Below are positions 14,907 to 23,294 of a stretch of DNA of 40,196 nucleotides, piece after piece. The DNA comes from Pseudomonadota bacterium (GTDB lineage: Bacteria; Pseudomonadota; Gammaproteobacteria; Burkholderiales; Burkholderiaceae_F). How positions within the stretch are numbered: position 1 is the first letter of the stretch; each line of letters begins with the position of its first letter. The DNA lies in contig JAKOQB010000020.1 in the NCBI GenBank assembly GCA_029778535.1, positions 1 to 40,196 of the forward strand. Direction: 5' to 3'. The position numbers and the translations under genes were made by a program. The notes beneath the pieces were generated by a model. The model made no database searches. It saw only the letters and a program-made list of their open reading frames with translations, and was not told where the DNA came from.

Positions 14907-16487
14907 TCAGGTCGTGCTGCGCGCGAACGCGTCGCGGTAGCGTTCGCGCAGCAGGTTCTTCTGCACCTTGCCCATCGTGTTGCGCGGCAGGTCGGACACG
15001 ACCCACACGCGCTTGGGCACCTTGAAGTTGGCGATCTTCGCCTTGAGTTTCGCGATGATCGCGTCGCCGTCGACCGCCGCGCCCGCCTGCGCGACGACGA
15101 CCGCGGCGACCGCCTCGCCGAAATCCGGATGCGGCAGGCCGATCACCGCCGACTCGACCACGCCGGCCATCTCGTCGATGTAGCCCTCGATCTCCTTCGG
15201 GTACACGTTGTAGCCGCCGGAGATGATCAGGTCTTTCGAGCGGCCGACCAGCGTCAGGTAGTTGGCGGGCTTGCGCTCCTCCGGGTTCGACGGGCCGAAG
15301 TGGCCGACGTCGCCGGTCCTGAAGAAGCCGTCGGCGGTGAACTCCTCGGCAGTCTTCTCCGGCATGCGCCAGTAGCCGGAGAAAACGTTCGGTCCCCGGA
15401 CCTGCACGTTGCCGATCTCGCCCGTCGCGCAGCGGGAGCCGTCGTCGCGCACCACGCGCACCGCCACCCCCGGCAGCGGCACGCCGACCGTGCCGCCGAT
15501 GCGGTCGCGCGGCGTGCCGAAGTACGGGTTCGACGTCAGCATGATCGTCTCCGACATGCCGTAGCGCTCGAGGATCGTATGACCGCTGCGGCGGCGGAAT
15601 TCCTCGAAGGTCTCCGCCAGCAGCGGCGCGGAACCGGAGATGAAAAGGCGCATGTTGCGGCACACATGCCGGTCGAACGACGGCTCCGCGAGCAGCCGCG
15701 TGTAATAGGTCGGCACGCCCATCATCACGGTCGATCGCGGCAGGTACCGCAGCACCTGCTTCGGATCGAATTTCGGCAGGAAGATCATCTGCGCGCCCGC
15801 GAGCAACGCCGCGTGCGACGCGACGAACAGGCCGTGCACGTGAAACAGCGGCAGCGCATGCAGCAGCACGTCGTGGCCGCCGGCTTCGCGTTCCTCCTTG
15901 AAGCCCCAGAACTCGTCGAGCACCAGCGCGTTGGACGCGAGGTTGCCGTGCGACAGCATCGCGCCCTTGCTGCGCCCGGTGGTGCCCGACGTGTACAGGA
16001 TCGCGGCCAGATCGCCGGCGGCGCGCGGCACGGTCGGGAACGAGTCGGCAAACGGCGCCGCCGCCTCCAGCAGCGAACCGTCGCGCCTCTCGCCGAGCGT
16101 CTGCACGTGCGAACTGCCGGCGGCGCCCGCGAGCGCCGCGAACTCGCGTTCGCGCGCCGGCGTGCAGACCACGACCGAGGGCTGCGCGTCGCCGAAGAAG
16201 TATTCGAGCTCGGCCTGCAGGTACGCGGTGTTCAGCGGCACGTAGACAAGGCCCGCGCGCAGCGTGGCCAGGTACAGCATCAGCGCCTCGGGCGATTTCT
16301 CCACCTGCACCAGCACGCGCGCGTCGCGCGGAAGGTTGAGCGACGCGAGCCAGCCAGCGATGCGCGCCGACGCGAAGTGCAGATCGCGCCACGAGTAGAC
16401 GAGCCCGTCGGCCGTCTCGATGCAGGCGGCTGCCGGATCGCGCGGCAGCCGCGCTTCGATCAGCGCATAGAGATTTTCGTTCTTCAC
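14907..16487 (-). CDS. matB: Malonyl-CoA ligase-like acyl-CoA synthetase
   Basis: A 526-residue adenylate-forming ligase. Motifs: phosphate loop YTSGTTGRSKGAMLSHGN (about 172-189), LHALPLFHVHGLFVA, ERYGMSETIMLTSNP, GNVQVRGPNVFSGYW, FFRTGDVG, ISGGYNVYPKEIEGYIDEM and the catalytic lysine in NTMGKVQKN near the C-terminus. The segment VYPKEIEGYIDEMAGVVESAVIGLPHPDFGEAV is close to that of MatB malonyl-CoA synthetases, which make malonyl-CoA from malonate, ATP and CoA; methylmalonate may also be accepted. The start is GTG 16487. It ends a minus-strand run with the Bug protein gene (4 nt away) and lgt, so a malonate-uptake-and-activation unit is plausible but inferred. Confidence 0.82.
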   Translation of the reverse strand: MKNENLYALIEARLPRDPAAACIETADGLVYSWRDLHFASARIAGWLASLNLPRDARVLVQVEKSPEALMLYLATLRAGLVYVPLNTAYLQAELEYFFGDAQPSVVVCTPAREREFAALAGAAGSSHVQTLGERRDGSLLEAAAPFADSFPTVPRAAGDLAAILYTSGTTGRSKGAMLSHGNLASNALVLDEFWGFKEEREAGGHDVLLHALPLFHVHGLFVASHAALLAGAQMIFLPKFDPKQVLRYLPRSTVMMGVPTYYTRLLAEPSFDRHVCRNMRLFISGSAPLLAETFEEFRRRSGHTILERYGMSETIMLTSNPYFGTPRDRIGGTVGVPLPGVAVRVVRDDGSRCATGEIGNVQVRGPNVFSGYWRMPEKTAEEFTADGFFRTGDVGHFGPSNPEERKPANYLTLVGRSKDLIISGGYNVYPKEIEGYIDEMAGVVESAVIGLPHPDFGEAVAAVVVAQAGAAVDGDAIIAKLKAKIANFKVPKRVWVVSDLPRNTMGKVQKNLLRERYRDAFARSTT

Positions 16488-16491
16488 GCGA

Positions 16492-17463
16492 TCAGTCGAG
16501 TTTGGCTCCGGAAGTCTTCGCCACCTGCGCCCAGCGCTTGATCTCCGCGTTCAGGAAGCGGGAGAAATCGGCCTGGCTCATCGTCTGCGGCTCCGATCCC
16601 TGGCTGGCCCAGATCTCGCGCAGCTCCGGCGTCTGCAACGCCTTCACGACGGCGGCGTGCATGCGGTCGAGGATGTCCTTCGGCGTGCCCTTCACACCCC
16701 AGATGCCGTACCACGTCGACACCTGGTAATCGGGCAGCCCCGCCTCGACCGTGGTCGGCACGTCCGGCGCGCCGGCCGATCGCTTCGGCGCCGCGACCGC
16801 GAGCGCGCGGATGCGGCCGGCGCGAATGTGCTGCGCCGACGAGCCGAGGCCGTCGAACATCATGTCGACGTTGCCGGCGATCAGATCCTGCAGCGCCGGC
16901 CCGGCGCCGCGATACGGGATGTGCACGACGAAGGTCTTGGTCTGCTGCTTGAACAGTTCGCCGGCCAGGTGGTGCGACGTGCCGTTGCCGGCGGACGCAT
17001 AGTTGTACTTGCCGGGGTTCTTGCGCAGCAGCTCGAGCAGAGATTTCAGGTCGGTCGAAGGTACGCGGCCCGGATTGACCACGATCACCTGCGGCGGGCT
17101 GGCGATCGGCGTCAGCGGCACGAGGTCGCGCTCGATGTCGTAATCGAGCTTGGGATAGAAGCTCGGCGCGATCGCGTGGTGCACCGCGCCGATGAAGAAC
17201 GTGTAGCCGTCGGGCTGCGCCTTGGCCGCCACCGATGCGCCGACAGTGCCCCCGGCGCCGCCGCGATTGTCGATGATGACCTGGCGGGCGAGCTGCTTGG
17301 TGAGCTGCGCGGAAAGCGGGCGCGCAAAGGCGTCGGTGCCGCCGCCGGGCGGGAACGGCACGATGAAGGTGACCGGCTTGGCGGGCCAGCCCTGGGCGGA
17401 AGCGACGAATGGGGCCGCCAGCGCGGAAGCGCCCGCGGCGAGAATGATCGAACGGCGTTTCAT
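16492..17463 (-). CDS. Bug/TctC-family periplasmic substrate-binding protein
   Basis: A 323-residue extracytoplasmic binding protein. The signal peptide spans about residues 1-23 (ends FVASA). Family motifs are clear: [20 protein letters not shown] (about 30-49), [28 protein letters not shown] (about 68-95), [18 protein letters not shown] and [24 protein letters not shown]. Bug proteins are very numerous in Burkholderiales, and most lack a neighbouring permease; this one has no tctAB of its own but sits 4 nt before the malonyl-CoA-ligase-like gene. It overlaps the end of lgt by 4 nt (ATGA). Confidence 0.92.
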   Translation of the reverse strand: MKRRSIILAAGASALAAPFVASAQGWPAKPVTFIVPFPPGGGTDAFARPLSAQLTKQLARQVIIDNRGGAGGTVGASVAAKAQPDGYTFFIGAVHHAIAPSFYPKLDYDIERDLVPLTPIASPPQVIVVNPGRVPSTDLKSLLELLRKNPGKYNYASAGNGTSHHLAGELFKQQTKTFVVHIPYRGAGPALQDLIAGNVDMMFDGLGSSAQHIRAGRIRALAVAAPKRSAGAPDVPTTVEAGLPDYQVSTWYGIWGVKGTPKDILDRMHAAVVKALQTPELREIWASQGSEPQTMSQADFSRFLNAEIKRWAQVAKTSGAKLD

Positions 17464-18311
17464 CGGGTCTCCTTGCTTCGCTTCTTGTCTGTCTTGGGCG
17501 TCGCGTCCGGTGTCGGCGCCGTACGCTGACGGGCGAAGTAGACCATCATTCCGGCACCGATCACAACCATCGGGATCGACAGCCACTGCCCCATCGTCAG
17601 GTGCAGCGCGAGAAAGCCGAGGAAGCTGTCCGGCTCGCGCGCGAACTCGGCGATGAAGCGCAGCACCCCGTAGCCGATCAGGAACGCGCTGGCCACCACG
17701 CCGCGCGGGCGCGGGCGCCGCGACAGCAGCCAAAGGATCACGAACAGCAGCACGCCTTCGAGCGCGAACTGGTACAGCTGCGAAGGGTGGCGCGGCACGT
17801 TGTCGCCGGCCTGCGGAAAGATCATCGCCCACGGCCACACCTTCGGATCCGCCGGCCGACCCCACAGCTCGCCGTTGATGAAGTTGCCGATCCGGCCCGC
17901 CGCCAGCCCGAGCGGCACCAGCGGCGCGACGAAATCGGCGACCTGGAAGAACGGCTTGCCGCGGCTCCTCGCGAACAGCCACATCACGATGATCACGCCG
18001 ATGATGCCGCCGTGCGACGCCATGCCGCCGTGCCAGATCATCAGCGCCTCGAGCGGATGCGCGAAGTAGTACGCCGGCTTGTAGAACAGCACGTAGCCGA
18101 GCCGGCCGCCGAGGATCACGCCGAGCACACCGTAGAACAGCAGGTCGTCGACGTCCTGCCTGGTCATGCCGCGCCACGCGTCCCGCGTGCGATAGCGCCC
18201 GAGCAGCATGAAGAGCACGAATCCGACCAGGTACATCAGACCGTACCAGCGCACCGCCAGCGGTCCGATGCTGAAGGCGATGGGGTCGAAGTTGGGGTGG
18301 ACTAGAGGCAC
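17460..18311 (-). CDS. lgt: Prolipoprotein diacylglyceryl transferase
   Basis: Lgt transfers diacylglycerol from phosphatidylglycerol to the lipobox cysteine of prolipoproteins in the inner membrane. The 283-residue protein has about seven membrane helices and the family motifs [12 protein letters not shown] (20-31), HGGMASHGG (94-102) and the Lgt signature [15 protein letters not shown] (139-153), including the essential Arg and Asn residues. The tail is Lys/Arg/Thr-rich. ATG 18311 is the natural start. In an unusual arrangement its stop overlaps the start of a Bug binding protein gene, which also depends on the inner membrane but is not itself a lipoprotein. Confidence 0.95.
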   Translation of the reverse strand: MPLVHPNFDPIAFSIGPLAVRWYGLMYLVGFVLFMLLGRYRTRDAWRGMTRQDVDDLLFYGVLGVILGGRLGYVLFYKPAYYFAHPLEALMIWHGGMASHGGIIGVIIVMWLFARSRGKPFFQVADFVAPLVPLGLAAGRIGNFINGELWGRPADPKVWPWAMIFPQAGDNVPRHPSQLYQFALEGVLLFVILWLLSRRPRPRGVVASAFLIGYGVLRFIAEFAREPDSFLGFLALHLTMGQWLSIPMVVIGAGMMVYFARQRTAPTPDATPKTDKKRSKETR

Positions 18312-18313
18312 TT

Positions 18314-18459
18314 GAGGATCGAGGATCGAGGATCGAGGATTGAGGATTCAGGATCGAGTCCCGTGGGGCGCTCCCGCCACGGCCGGCGGGCTGCGATAGT
18401 ATCGGATGCGCCCGGCTCCCTTCGGTTCGCTCGATCCTCAGTCCTCGATCCTGAATCCT
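18314..18459. repeat. Heptanucleotide array, GAGGATC type, with inverted partner
   Basis: Six units run from 18314 to 18355 (GAGGATC three times, GAGGATT twice, CAGGATC). Four inverted, diverged units run from 18433 to 18460 (GATCCTC, AGTCCTC, GATCCTG, AATCCTA). AGGATTCAGGATCGAG (18343-18358) is a perfect 16-bp inverted match to CTCGATCCTGAATCCT (18444-18459). The array fills most of the gap between the divergent lgt and ilvD genes and ends at the base before the ilvD start codon. Confidence 0.92.
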
Positions 18460-20145
18460 ATGCCCTACAACGAACGCTCCAAACACGTCACGCAGGGCGT
18501 GGCGCGCTCGGCCAACCGCGCGATGTACTACGCGATGGGCTACAAGGACGCCGACTTCGACAAGCCGATGATCGGCGTGGCCAACGCGCATTCGACGATC
18601 ACCCCGTGCAATTCGGGCCTGCAACGACTGGCCGATGCCGCCGTCGCCGAGATCGCCCGATGCAATGCGAACGCGCAGGTGTTCGGCACGCCGACCGTGT
18701 CCGACGGCATCGCCATGGGCACCGAGGGCATGAAGTACTCGCTGGTCAGCCGCGAGGTGATCGCCGACTGCATCGAGACCTGCGTGAACGGCCAGTGGAT
18801 GGACGGCGTGGTCGTGATCGGCGGCTGCGACAAGAACATGCCGGGCGGCGTGATGGCGATCGCCCGCTGCAACGTGCCGGCGATCTTCGTGTACGGCGGC
18901 ACGGTCAAGCCGGGCCATTACAAGGGCAAGGACCTGACGATCGTTTCCGCGTTCGAGGCGGTGGGCGAATTCACCGCCGGACGGCTGAACGAAACCGACT
19001 TCAAGGAGATCGAGCGGCGCTGCATTCCGGGGTCGGGCTCGTGCGGCGGCATGTACACCGCCAACACGATGAGCTCGTCGTTCGAAGCGCTCGGCATGTC
19101 GCTGCTGTATTCGTCGACCCAGGCCAACCCGGACCAGGAGAAGGTCGACTCGACGGCGGAGGCGGCGCGCGTGCTGATCGACGCCGTCAAGAACAACCTG
19201 CGGCCGCGCGACATCATCACGCGCAAGTCGATCGAGAACGCGATCAGCCTCGTGATGGCGGTCGGCGGCAGCACCAACGCGGTGCTGCACTATCTGGCGA
19301 TCGCAGCGGCCGCCGGCGTCGAATGGACGATCGACGACTTCGAGCGCATCCGCCGCAAGGTGCCGGTGCTGTGCGACCTGAAGCCGTCCGGCAGGTACGT
19401 CGCGACCGACGTGCACGCGGCGGGCGGCATCCCGCAGGTGCTGAAGACCCTGCTCGTCAATGGGCTTCTGCACGGCGACTGCATGACGATCACCGGCAAG
19501 ACGATGGCCGAGATGCTGGCCGACGTGCCGGCCGAGCCGAGGGCCGGCCAGGACGTGATCCGTCCCTTCGCGAAACCCATGTATGCGCAGGGGCATCTGG
19601 CGATCCTGAAGGGCAACCTCGCGCCGGAGGGCTGTGTCGCCAAGGTCACCGGGCTGAAGAACCCGGTGATCACCGGGCCGGCACGCGTGTTCGATTCCGA
19701 GGAGGCGGCGATGGAGGCGATCCTCGCCGACCGGATCAAGGCCGGCGACGTCGTCGTGATCCGCTACGAGGGCCCGAAGGGCGGCCCGGGCATGCGCGAG
19801 ATGTTGAGCCCGACGTCGGCGATCATCGGCAAGGGGCTGGGCGAAAGCGTCGGGTTGATCACCGACGGCCGCTTTTCCGGCGGCACCTGGGGCATGGTCG
19901 TCGGCCACGTGGCGCCGGAGGCGTTTGTGGGTGGCAACATCGCGCTGATCAAGGAAGGCGACCCGATCACGATCGACGCGCACAAGCTGCTGCTGCAGCT
20001 GAACGTGCCGGACGAGGAACTGGCGCGCCGGCGTGCCGCGTGGAAGCAGCCGGCGCCGCGTTACACCAAGGGCGTGCTGGCCAAGTTCGCGAAGCTGGTG
20101 TCGACCGCGAGCAAGGGCGCGATCACCGACGAGAAGCTGTTCTAG
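18460..20145 (+). CDS. ilvD: Dihydroxy-acid dehydratase
   Basis: IlvD dehydrates 2,3-dihydroxy-isovalerate and -methylvalerate to the 2-oxo acids in valine, isoleucine and leucine synthesis. The 561-residue protein has the three cluster-binding cysteine regions [12 protein letters not shown] (C50), [10 protein letters not shown] (C123, with Lys125 near the magnesium site) and [17 protein letters not shown] (C195), and the C-terminal [13 protein letters not shown] and [11 protein letters not shown] signatures. This spacing fits the [2Fe-2S]-type enzymes. ATG 18460 gives the usual N-terminus ([12 protein letters not shown]). No Shine-Dalgarno sequence precedes it, since the region is heptamer repeat. 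An upstream in-frame start at 18406 would translate the repeat and is unlikely. Confidence 0.95.
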   Translation: MPYNERSKHVTQGVARSANRAMYYAMGYKDADFDKPMIGVANAHSTITPCNSGLQRLADAAVAEIARCNANAQVFGTPTVSDGIAMGTEGMKYSLVSREVIADCIETCVNGQWMDGVVVIGGCDKNMPGGVMAIARCNVPAIFVYGGTVKPGHYKGKDLTIVSAFEAVGEFTAGRLNETDFKEIERRCIPGSGSCGGMYTANTMSSSFEALGMSLLYSSTQANPDQEKVDSTAEAARVLIDAVKNNLRPRDIITRKSIENAISLVMAVGGSTNAVLHYLAIAAAAGVEWTIDDFERIRRKVPVLCDLKPSGRYVATDVHAAGGIPQVLKTLLVNGLLHGDCMTITGKTMAEMLADVPAEPRAGQDVIRPFAKPMYAQGHLAILKGNLAPEGCVAKVTGLKNPVITGPARVFDSEEAAMEAILADRIKAGDVVVIRYEGPKGGPGMREMLSPTSAIIGKGLGESVGLITDGRFSGGTWGMVVGHVAPEAFVGGNIALIKEGDPITIDAHKLLLQLNVPDEELARRRAAWKQPAPRYTKGVLAKFAKLVSTASKGAITDEKLF

Positions 20146-20158
20146 CGGCGCGCCGCGG

Positions 20159-20404
20159 TCAGCGGCGCACGCGCGAATGACGGTTGCGTTCGAGCGCCTC
20201 CTTGATGCGCTTTTCCTTGGCCTTCTGAAGTTCGTCGAACGCCTTCTTCTTGTCGAGGCCGAGGTGGCGCTCGACGAACTCAAACCAGATGAACGCCGCC
20301 GCGAACGGAGCCGCGACCCACCACCATGACAGCTCCTCCATCTGGGACGGGAAGCCGATCAGCTTCAGCGCGAGCAGCAGGAAGGCGACGATCAGGAGCC
20401 ACAT
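20159..20404 (-). CDS. Small Trp-rich membrane protein (TIGR04438-like)
   Basis: An 81-residue protein: hydrophobic N-terminus MWLLIVAFLLLALKLIGF, then a SWWWVAAPFAAAFIWFEFVE segment with four Trp residues, then a charged helical tail KKKAFDELQKAKEKRIKEAL. This matches the small Trp-rich protein family of Burkholderiales, of unknown function, with two membrane-inserted segments. ATG 20404 starts the hydrophobic segment; an upstream start at 20437 would add 11 polar residues. It converges with ilvD (13 nt between stops) and diverges from the cytochrome gene. Confidence 0.78.
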   Translation of the reverse strand: MWLLIVAFLLLALKLIGFPSQMEELSWWWVAAPFAAAFIWFEFVERHLGLDKKKAFDELQKAKEKRIKEALERNRHSRVRR

Positions 20405-20539
20405 CTGGCGCGGTCGGCAATGTGAAAGCCGGCTCAACTATAGTCCGGGCCGCCGCGCGCGGGTCAACGTCCGTAAGGCTGAGCCGTTAGACTCGCAGAT
20501 CAACCGATGACCCCTCAGTGCACTGTACGGAGCCCCTCG

Positions 20540-20848
20540 ATGAAACAGCTTGCCTATGTAGTCGCCGCCGGACTCGCCCTCGCCAGCAGCTCGGCTTTCG
20601 CCAATATGGAGCTGGCCAAGGCCAAGAACTGCCTGGCCTGCCACGCGCTGGACAAGAAACTGGTCGGCCCCGCATACAAAGATGTCGCGGCCAAGTACGC
20701 CAACGACAAGGACGCGGTGGCGAGGCTGGCCAAGAAGATCCGCGAGGGCGGCGTCGGCGTCTGGGGCCAGGTGCCCATGCCCGCCAATCCGCAGGTCAGC
20801 GAGGCCGACGCGCAGACGCTGGCCAAGTGGGTGCTGACGATCAAGTAG
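20540..20848 (+). CDS. Class I c-type cytochrome (c551/c552-like)
   Basis: A 102-residue secreted cytochrome. The signal peptide covers about residues 1-22 (ends SSAFA). The haem-binding motif CLACH is at 31-35 and the likely sixth haem ligand is Met80 in GQVPMPANP, the common pattern of small cytochromes c551/c552. The mature protein is about 80 residues and moves electrons in the periplasm. ATG 20540 begins the signal peptide. A stem CGCAACG (20872-20878) with CGTTGCG (20895-20901) downstream may end the transcript. Confidence 0.92.
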   Translation: MKQLAYVVAAGLALASSSAFANMELAKAKNCLACHALDKKLVGPAYKDVAAKYANDKDAVARLAKKIREGGVGVWGQVPMPANPQVSEADAQTLAKWVLTIK

Positions 20849-20919
20849 TCGGACTCGAAACGCGCGTCAATCGCAACGGGACGCCGCGGCGCCGCGTTGC
20901 GTTCGAACACCACGCCGCA

Positions 20920-20947
20920 TTGCGACGCAGAGCACCGCGCGTACAAT
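20920..20947 (+). promoter_or_regulatory. Candidate sigma-70 promoter for the liv operon
   Basis: TTGCGA (20920-20925) and TACAAT (20942-20947) with a 16-nt spacer lie about 90 nt before livJ. This is a fair match to the -35/-10 consensus in an otherwise G/C-rich stretch. Confidence 0.45.
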
Positions 20948-21038
20948 CCCGCGCTTTCGCGGCCGGCCGAGCCCGCATCGCCGGTCGCAGAACTCCGAGC
21001 GGGTTTCGTGACTCGACAAGCGTCAAGGAGAAGGTTTC

Positions 21039-22220
21039 ATGACGAAGATGATCAAGCTGGCACCGCTCGCGATCGCGGCCGCGGTTGCCCTGACGGCCTG
21101 CGGCAAGAAGGAAGAGCCGGCCAAGAAGGAAATGGCCAAGGCCGCTGCACCGGCTGAAACGGTGGTCAAGATCGGCCATGTCGCGCCGCTGACCGGCGCG
21201 ATCGCGCACCTTGGCAAGGACAACGAGAACGGCGCCAGGATGGCGATCGACGAGATCAACGCCGCCGGCGGCATCAAGGCGGGCGACACGACCTACAAGC
21301 TCGAACTCGTCGCCGAAGACGACAAGGCCGACCCGAAGGAAGGCACGATCGCCGCGCAGAAGATCGTCGACTCGGGTGCGGTCGCCGTCGTCGGCCACCT
21401 GAACTCGGGCACCTCGATCCCGGCGTCGAAGATCTACGCCGACGCCGGCATGACGCAGATCTCGCCGTCGGCCACCAATCCGAAGCTGACCGAGCAGGGC
21501 TTCAAGACCACGTTCCGCGTGGTCGCCAACGACAACCAGCAGGGCGCGGTGCTGGCGAACTACGCGGCCAGCGAGATGAAAGCCAAGACGATCGCGATCG
21601 TCGACGACCGCACCGCCTACGGCCAGGGGCTGGCGGACGTGGTCGAGAAGGTCGCGAAGGAAAAGGGTCTGAAGGTCGTCGCGCGCGAGTTCGCCACCGA
21701 CAAGACGACCGACTTCAACGCGATCCTGACCAAGATCCGTGCCACCAAACCCGACGTCGTGATGTACGGCGGCATGGACGCCACCGCGGGCCCGATGGCC
21801 AAGCAGATGAAGCAGCTCGGCATCAAGGCGCATCTGCTGGCCGGCGACGGCGTGTGCTCGCCCGAGTTCATCAAGCTGGCGGGCAACGCGGCCGACATCC
21901 TGACCTGCTCGATGGCGGGCGAGGCGGTCGAAAAGCTGGCCAAGGGCGAGGAGTTCAAGACCAAGTACAAGGCCAAGTTCGGTACCGACGTGCAGGTCTA
22001 CTCGCCGTACAGCTACGACGCCGTGTACGTGATCGCCGATGCGATCAAGCGCGCCGGCAAGGCCGACCGCGCGTCGATCACCGCGGCGATGCCGGCCACC
22101 AACTACGCCGGCCTGACCGGCCAGATCCAGTTCGACGAGAAGGGCGACATCAAGAACGGCGCCATCTCGATGTTCAAGGTCAAGAACGGCAAGCTCGAGT
22201 ACCTCTCGACCTCGCGCTGA
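21039..22220 (+). CDS. livJ: Branched-chain amino acid ABC transporter substrate-binding lipoprotein
   Basis: A 393-residue LivJ/LivK-type receptor. A lipobox (LTAC, Cys21) ends the signal sequence and is followed by a Lys/Glu/Ala-rich linker (about 22-41), so it is probably a lipid-anchored form, processed by Lgt-type enzymes. Family motifs: VKIGHVAPLTGAIAHLGKDNENGARMAIDEIN (about 43-74), VGHLNSGTSIPASKIYADAG, and YSPYSYDAVYVIADAIKRAG near the C-terminus. Ligand specificity among branched-chain or related amino acids cannot be set from sequence. The ribosome site AAGGAGAAGG lies just before ATG 21039. A strong terminator follows it and separates it from livHMGF. Confidence 0.93.
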   Translation: MTKMIKLAPLAIAAAVALTACGKKEEPAKKEMAKAAAPAETVVKIGHVAPLTGAIAHLGKDNENGARMAIDEINAAGGIKAGDTTYKLELVAEDDKADPKEGTIAAQKIVDSGAVAVVGHLNSGTSIPASKIYADAGMTQISPSATNPKLTEQGFKTTFRVVANDNQQGAVLANYAASEMKAKTIAIVDDRTAYGQGLADVVEKVAKEKGLKVVAREFATDKTTDFNAILTKIRATKPDVVMYGGMDATAGPMAKQMKQLGIKAHLLAGDGVCSPEFIKLAGNAADILTCSMAGEAVEKLAKGEEFKTKYKAKFGTDVQVYSPYSYDAVYVIADAIKRAGKADRASITAAMPATNYAGLTGQIQFDEKGDIKNGAISMFKVKNGKLEYLSTSR

Positions 22221-22239
22221 GTCTCCCGCAGCGATGGGA

Positions 22240-22270
22240 AGCGGCACCCGTGGGTGCCGTTTCTTTTTCT
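22240..22270 (+). terminator. Rho-independent terminator after livJ
   Basis: CGGCACCC (22242-22249) pairs with GGGTGCCG (22252-22259), with a 2-nt nominal loop (4 nt if the closing pair opens), followed by TTTCTTTTTCT. It lies between livJ and livH, and partial read-through would give more receptor than permease transcript, a common way to set stoichiometry. Confidence 0.85.
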
Positions 22271-22354
22271 GAAAGGGTGCGTGACTGCACCCCGTCTTGA
22301 TACGATGCGCGGTCGCGCGACCCGCACCGGGATCGATCGCGGCGGAAGGGGCCC

Positions 22355-23284
22355 ATGGACACGTTTATCCAGCAGATTCTGAACGGCCTGGTGCTGGGCA
22401 GCCTGTATTCGCTGATCGCGCTCGGCTACACGATGGTGTACGGGATCCTGAACCTGATCAACTTCGCGCACGGCGAGGTGCTGATGATCGGGGCGATGAC
22501 CGCGCTGTCGACGATCATGCTGCTGAAGGCGCACTTTCCCGACGCGCCGGGCTGGCTGCTGCTGGTCGCCGGAACCGCGGTGGCGATTCCCGTGTGCGTG
22601 ATCGTGAGCCTGATCATCGAGCGCGTCGCGTACCGGCCGCTGCGCAACGCGCCGCGCCTTGCGCCGCTGATCACGGCGATCGGCGTGTCGATCACGCTGC
22701 AGACGCTGGCGATGATGATCTGGGGCCGCAACTACCTGACCTTCCCGTCGCTGCTGCCGTCGGATCCGCTCAGCTTCCTCGGCGCGACCGTGACGGTCAC
22801 CAAGCTGCTGGTGATCGCGCTGTCGGCCGTGATCATGCTCGGACTGATGCTGTTGGTGAACCGCACCAAGCTGGGCCGCGCGATGCGCGCCACCGCCGAG
22901 AACCCGCGCGTGGCCGGGTTGATGGGGGTGAATCCGAACTACGTGATCGCGCTGACCTTCGCGATCGGCGCGGCGCTGGCGGCGGTGGCCGGCGTGATGA
23001 TCGCCGCGACCTACTCGGTCGTGCACTTCTACATGGGGTTCATCCCCGGGCTGAAGGCGTTCACCGCGGCAGTGTTGGGCGGCATCGGCAACATCCCGGG
23101 CGCGATGCTGGGCGGCATCCTGCTCGGCCTGATCGAGGCGCTCGGCGCCGGCTACATCGGCCAGCTGACCGGCGGCGTCTTCGGTTCGAACTACCAGGAC
23201 GTGTTCGCGTTCATCGTACTGTGCATGGTGCTGATCTTGCGGCCGTCGGGGCTGCTCGGCGAACGCGTGGCCGATCGCGCGTAA
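22355..23284 (+). CDS. livH: Branched-chain amino acid ABC transporter permease LivH
   Basis: A 309-residue inner membrane permease with about eight helices. Family motifs: QILNGLVLGSLYSLIALGYTMVYGILNLINFAHGEVLM (about 5-42), ERVAYRPLR, IGVSITLQ, and the cytoplasmic GLKAFTAAVLGGIGNIPGAMLGG loop (about 228-250) that contacts the ATPases. The ribosome site GGAAGGGG lies 6 nt upstream of ATG 22355. It is followed by livM after 10 nt. Confidence 0.95.
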   Translation: MDTFIQQILNGLVLGSLYSLIALGYTMVYGILNLINFAHGEVLMIGAMTALSTIMLLKAHFPDAPGWLLLVAGTAVAIPVCVIVSLIIERVAYRPLRNAPRLAPLITAIGVSITLQTLAMMIWGRNYLTFPSLLPSDPLSFLGATVTVTKLLVIALSAVIMLGLMLLVNRTKLGRAMRATAENPRVAGLMGVNPNYVIALTFAIGAALAAVAGVMIAATYSVVHFYMGFIPGLKAFTAAVLGGIGNIPGAMLGGILLGLIEALGAGYIGQLTGGVFGSNYQDVFAFIVLCMVLILRPSGLLGERVADRA

Positions 23285-23294
23285 GGGCCTGACC

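Noticed and set aside
18312..18459. A CRISPR array or satellite-type repeat
   Set aside because: The units are only 7 bp, directly adjoining without spacers, and no cas genes are near.
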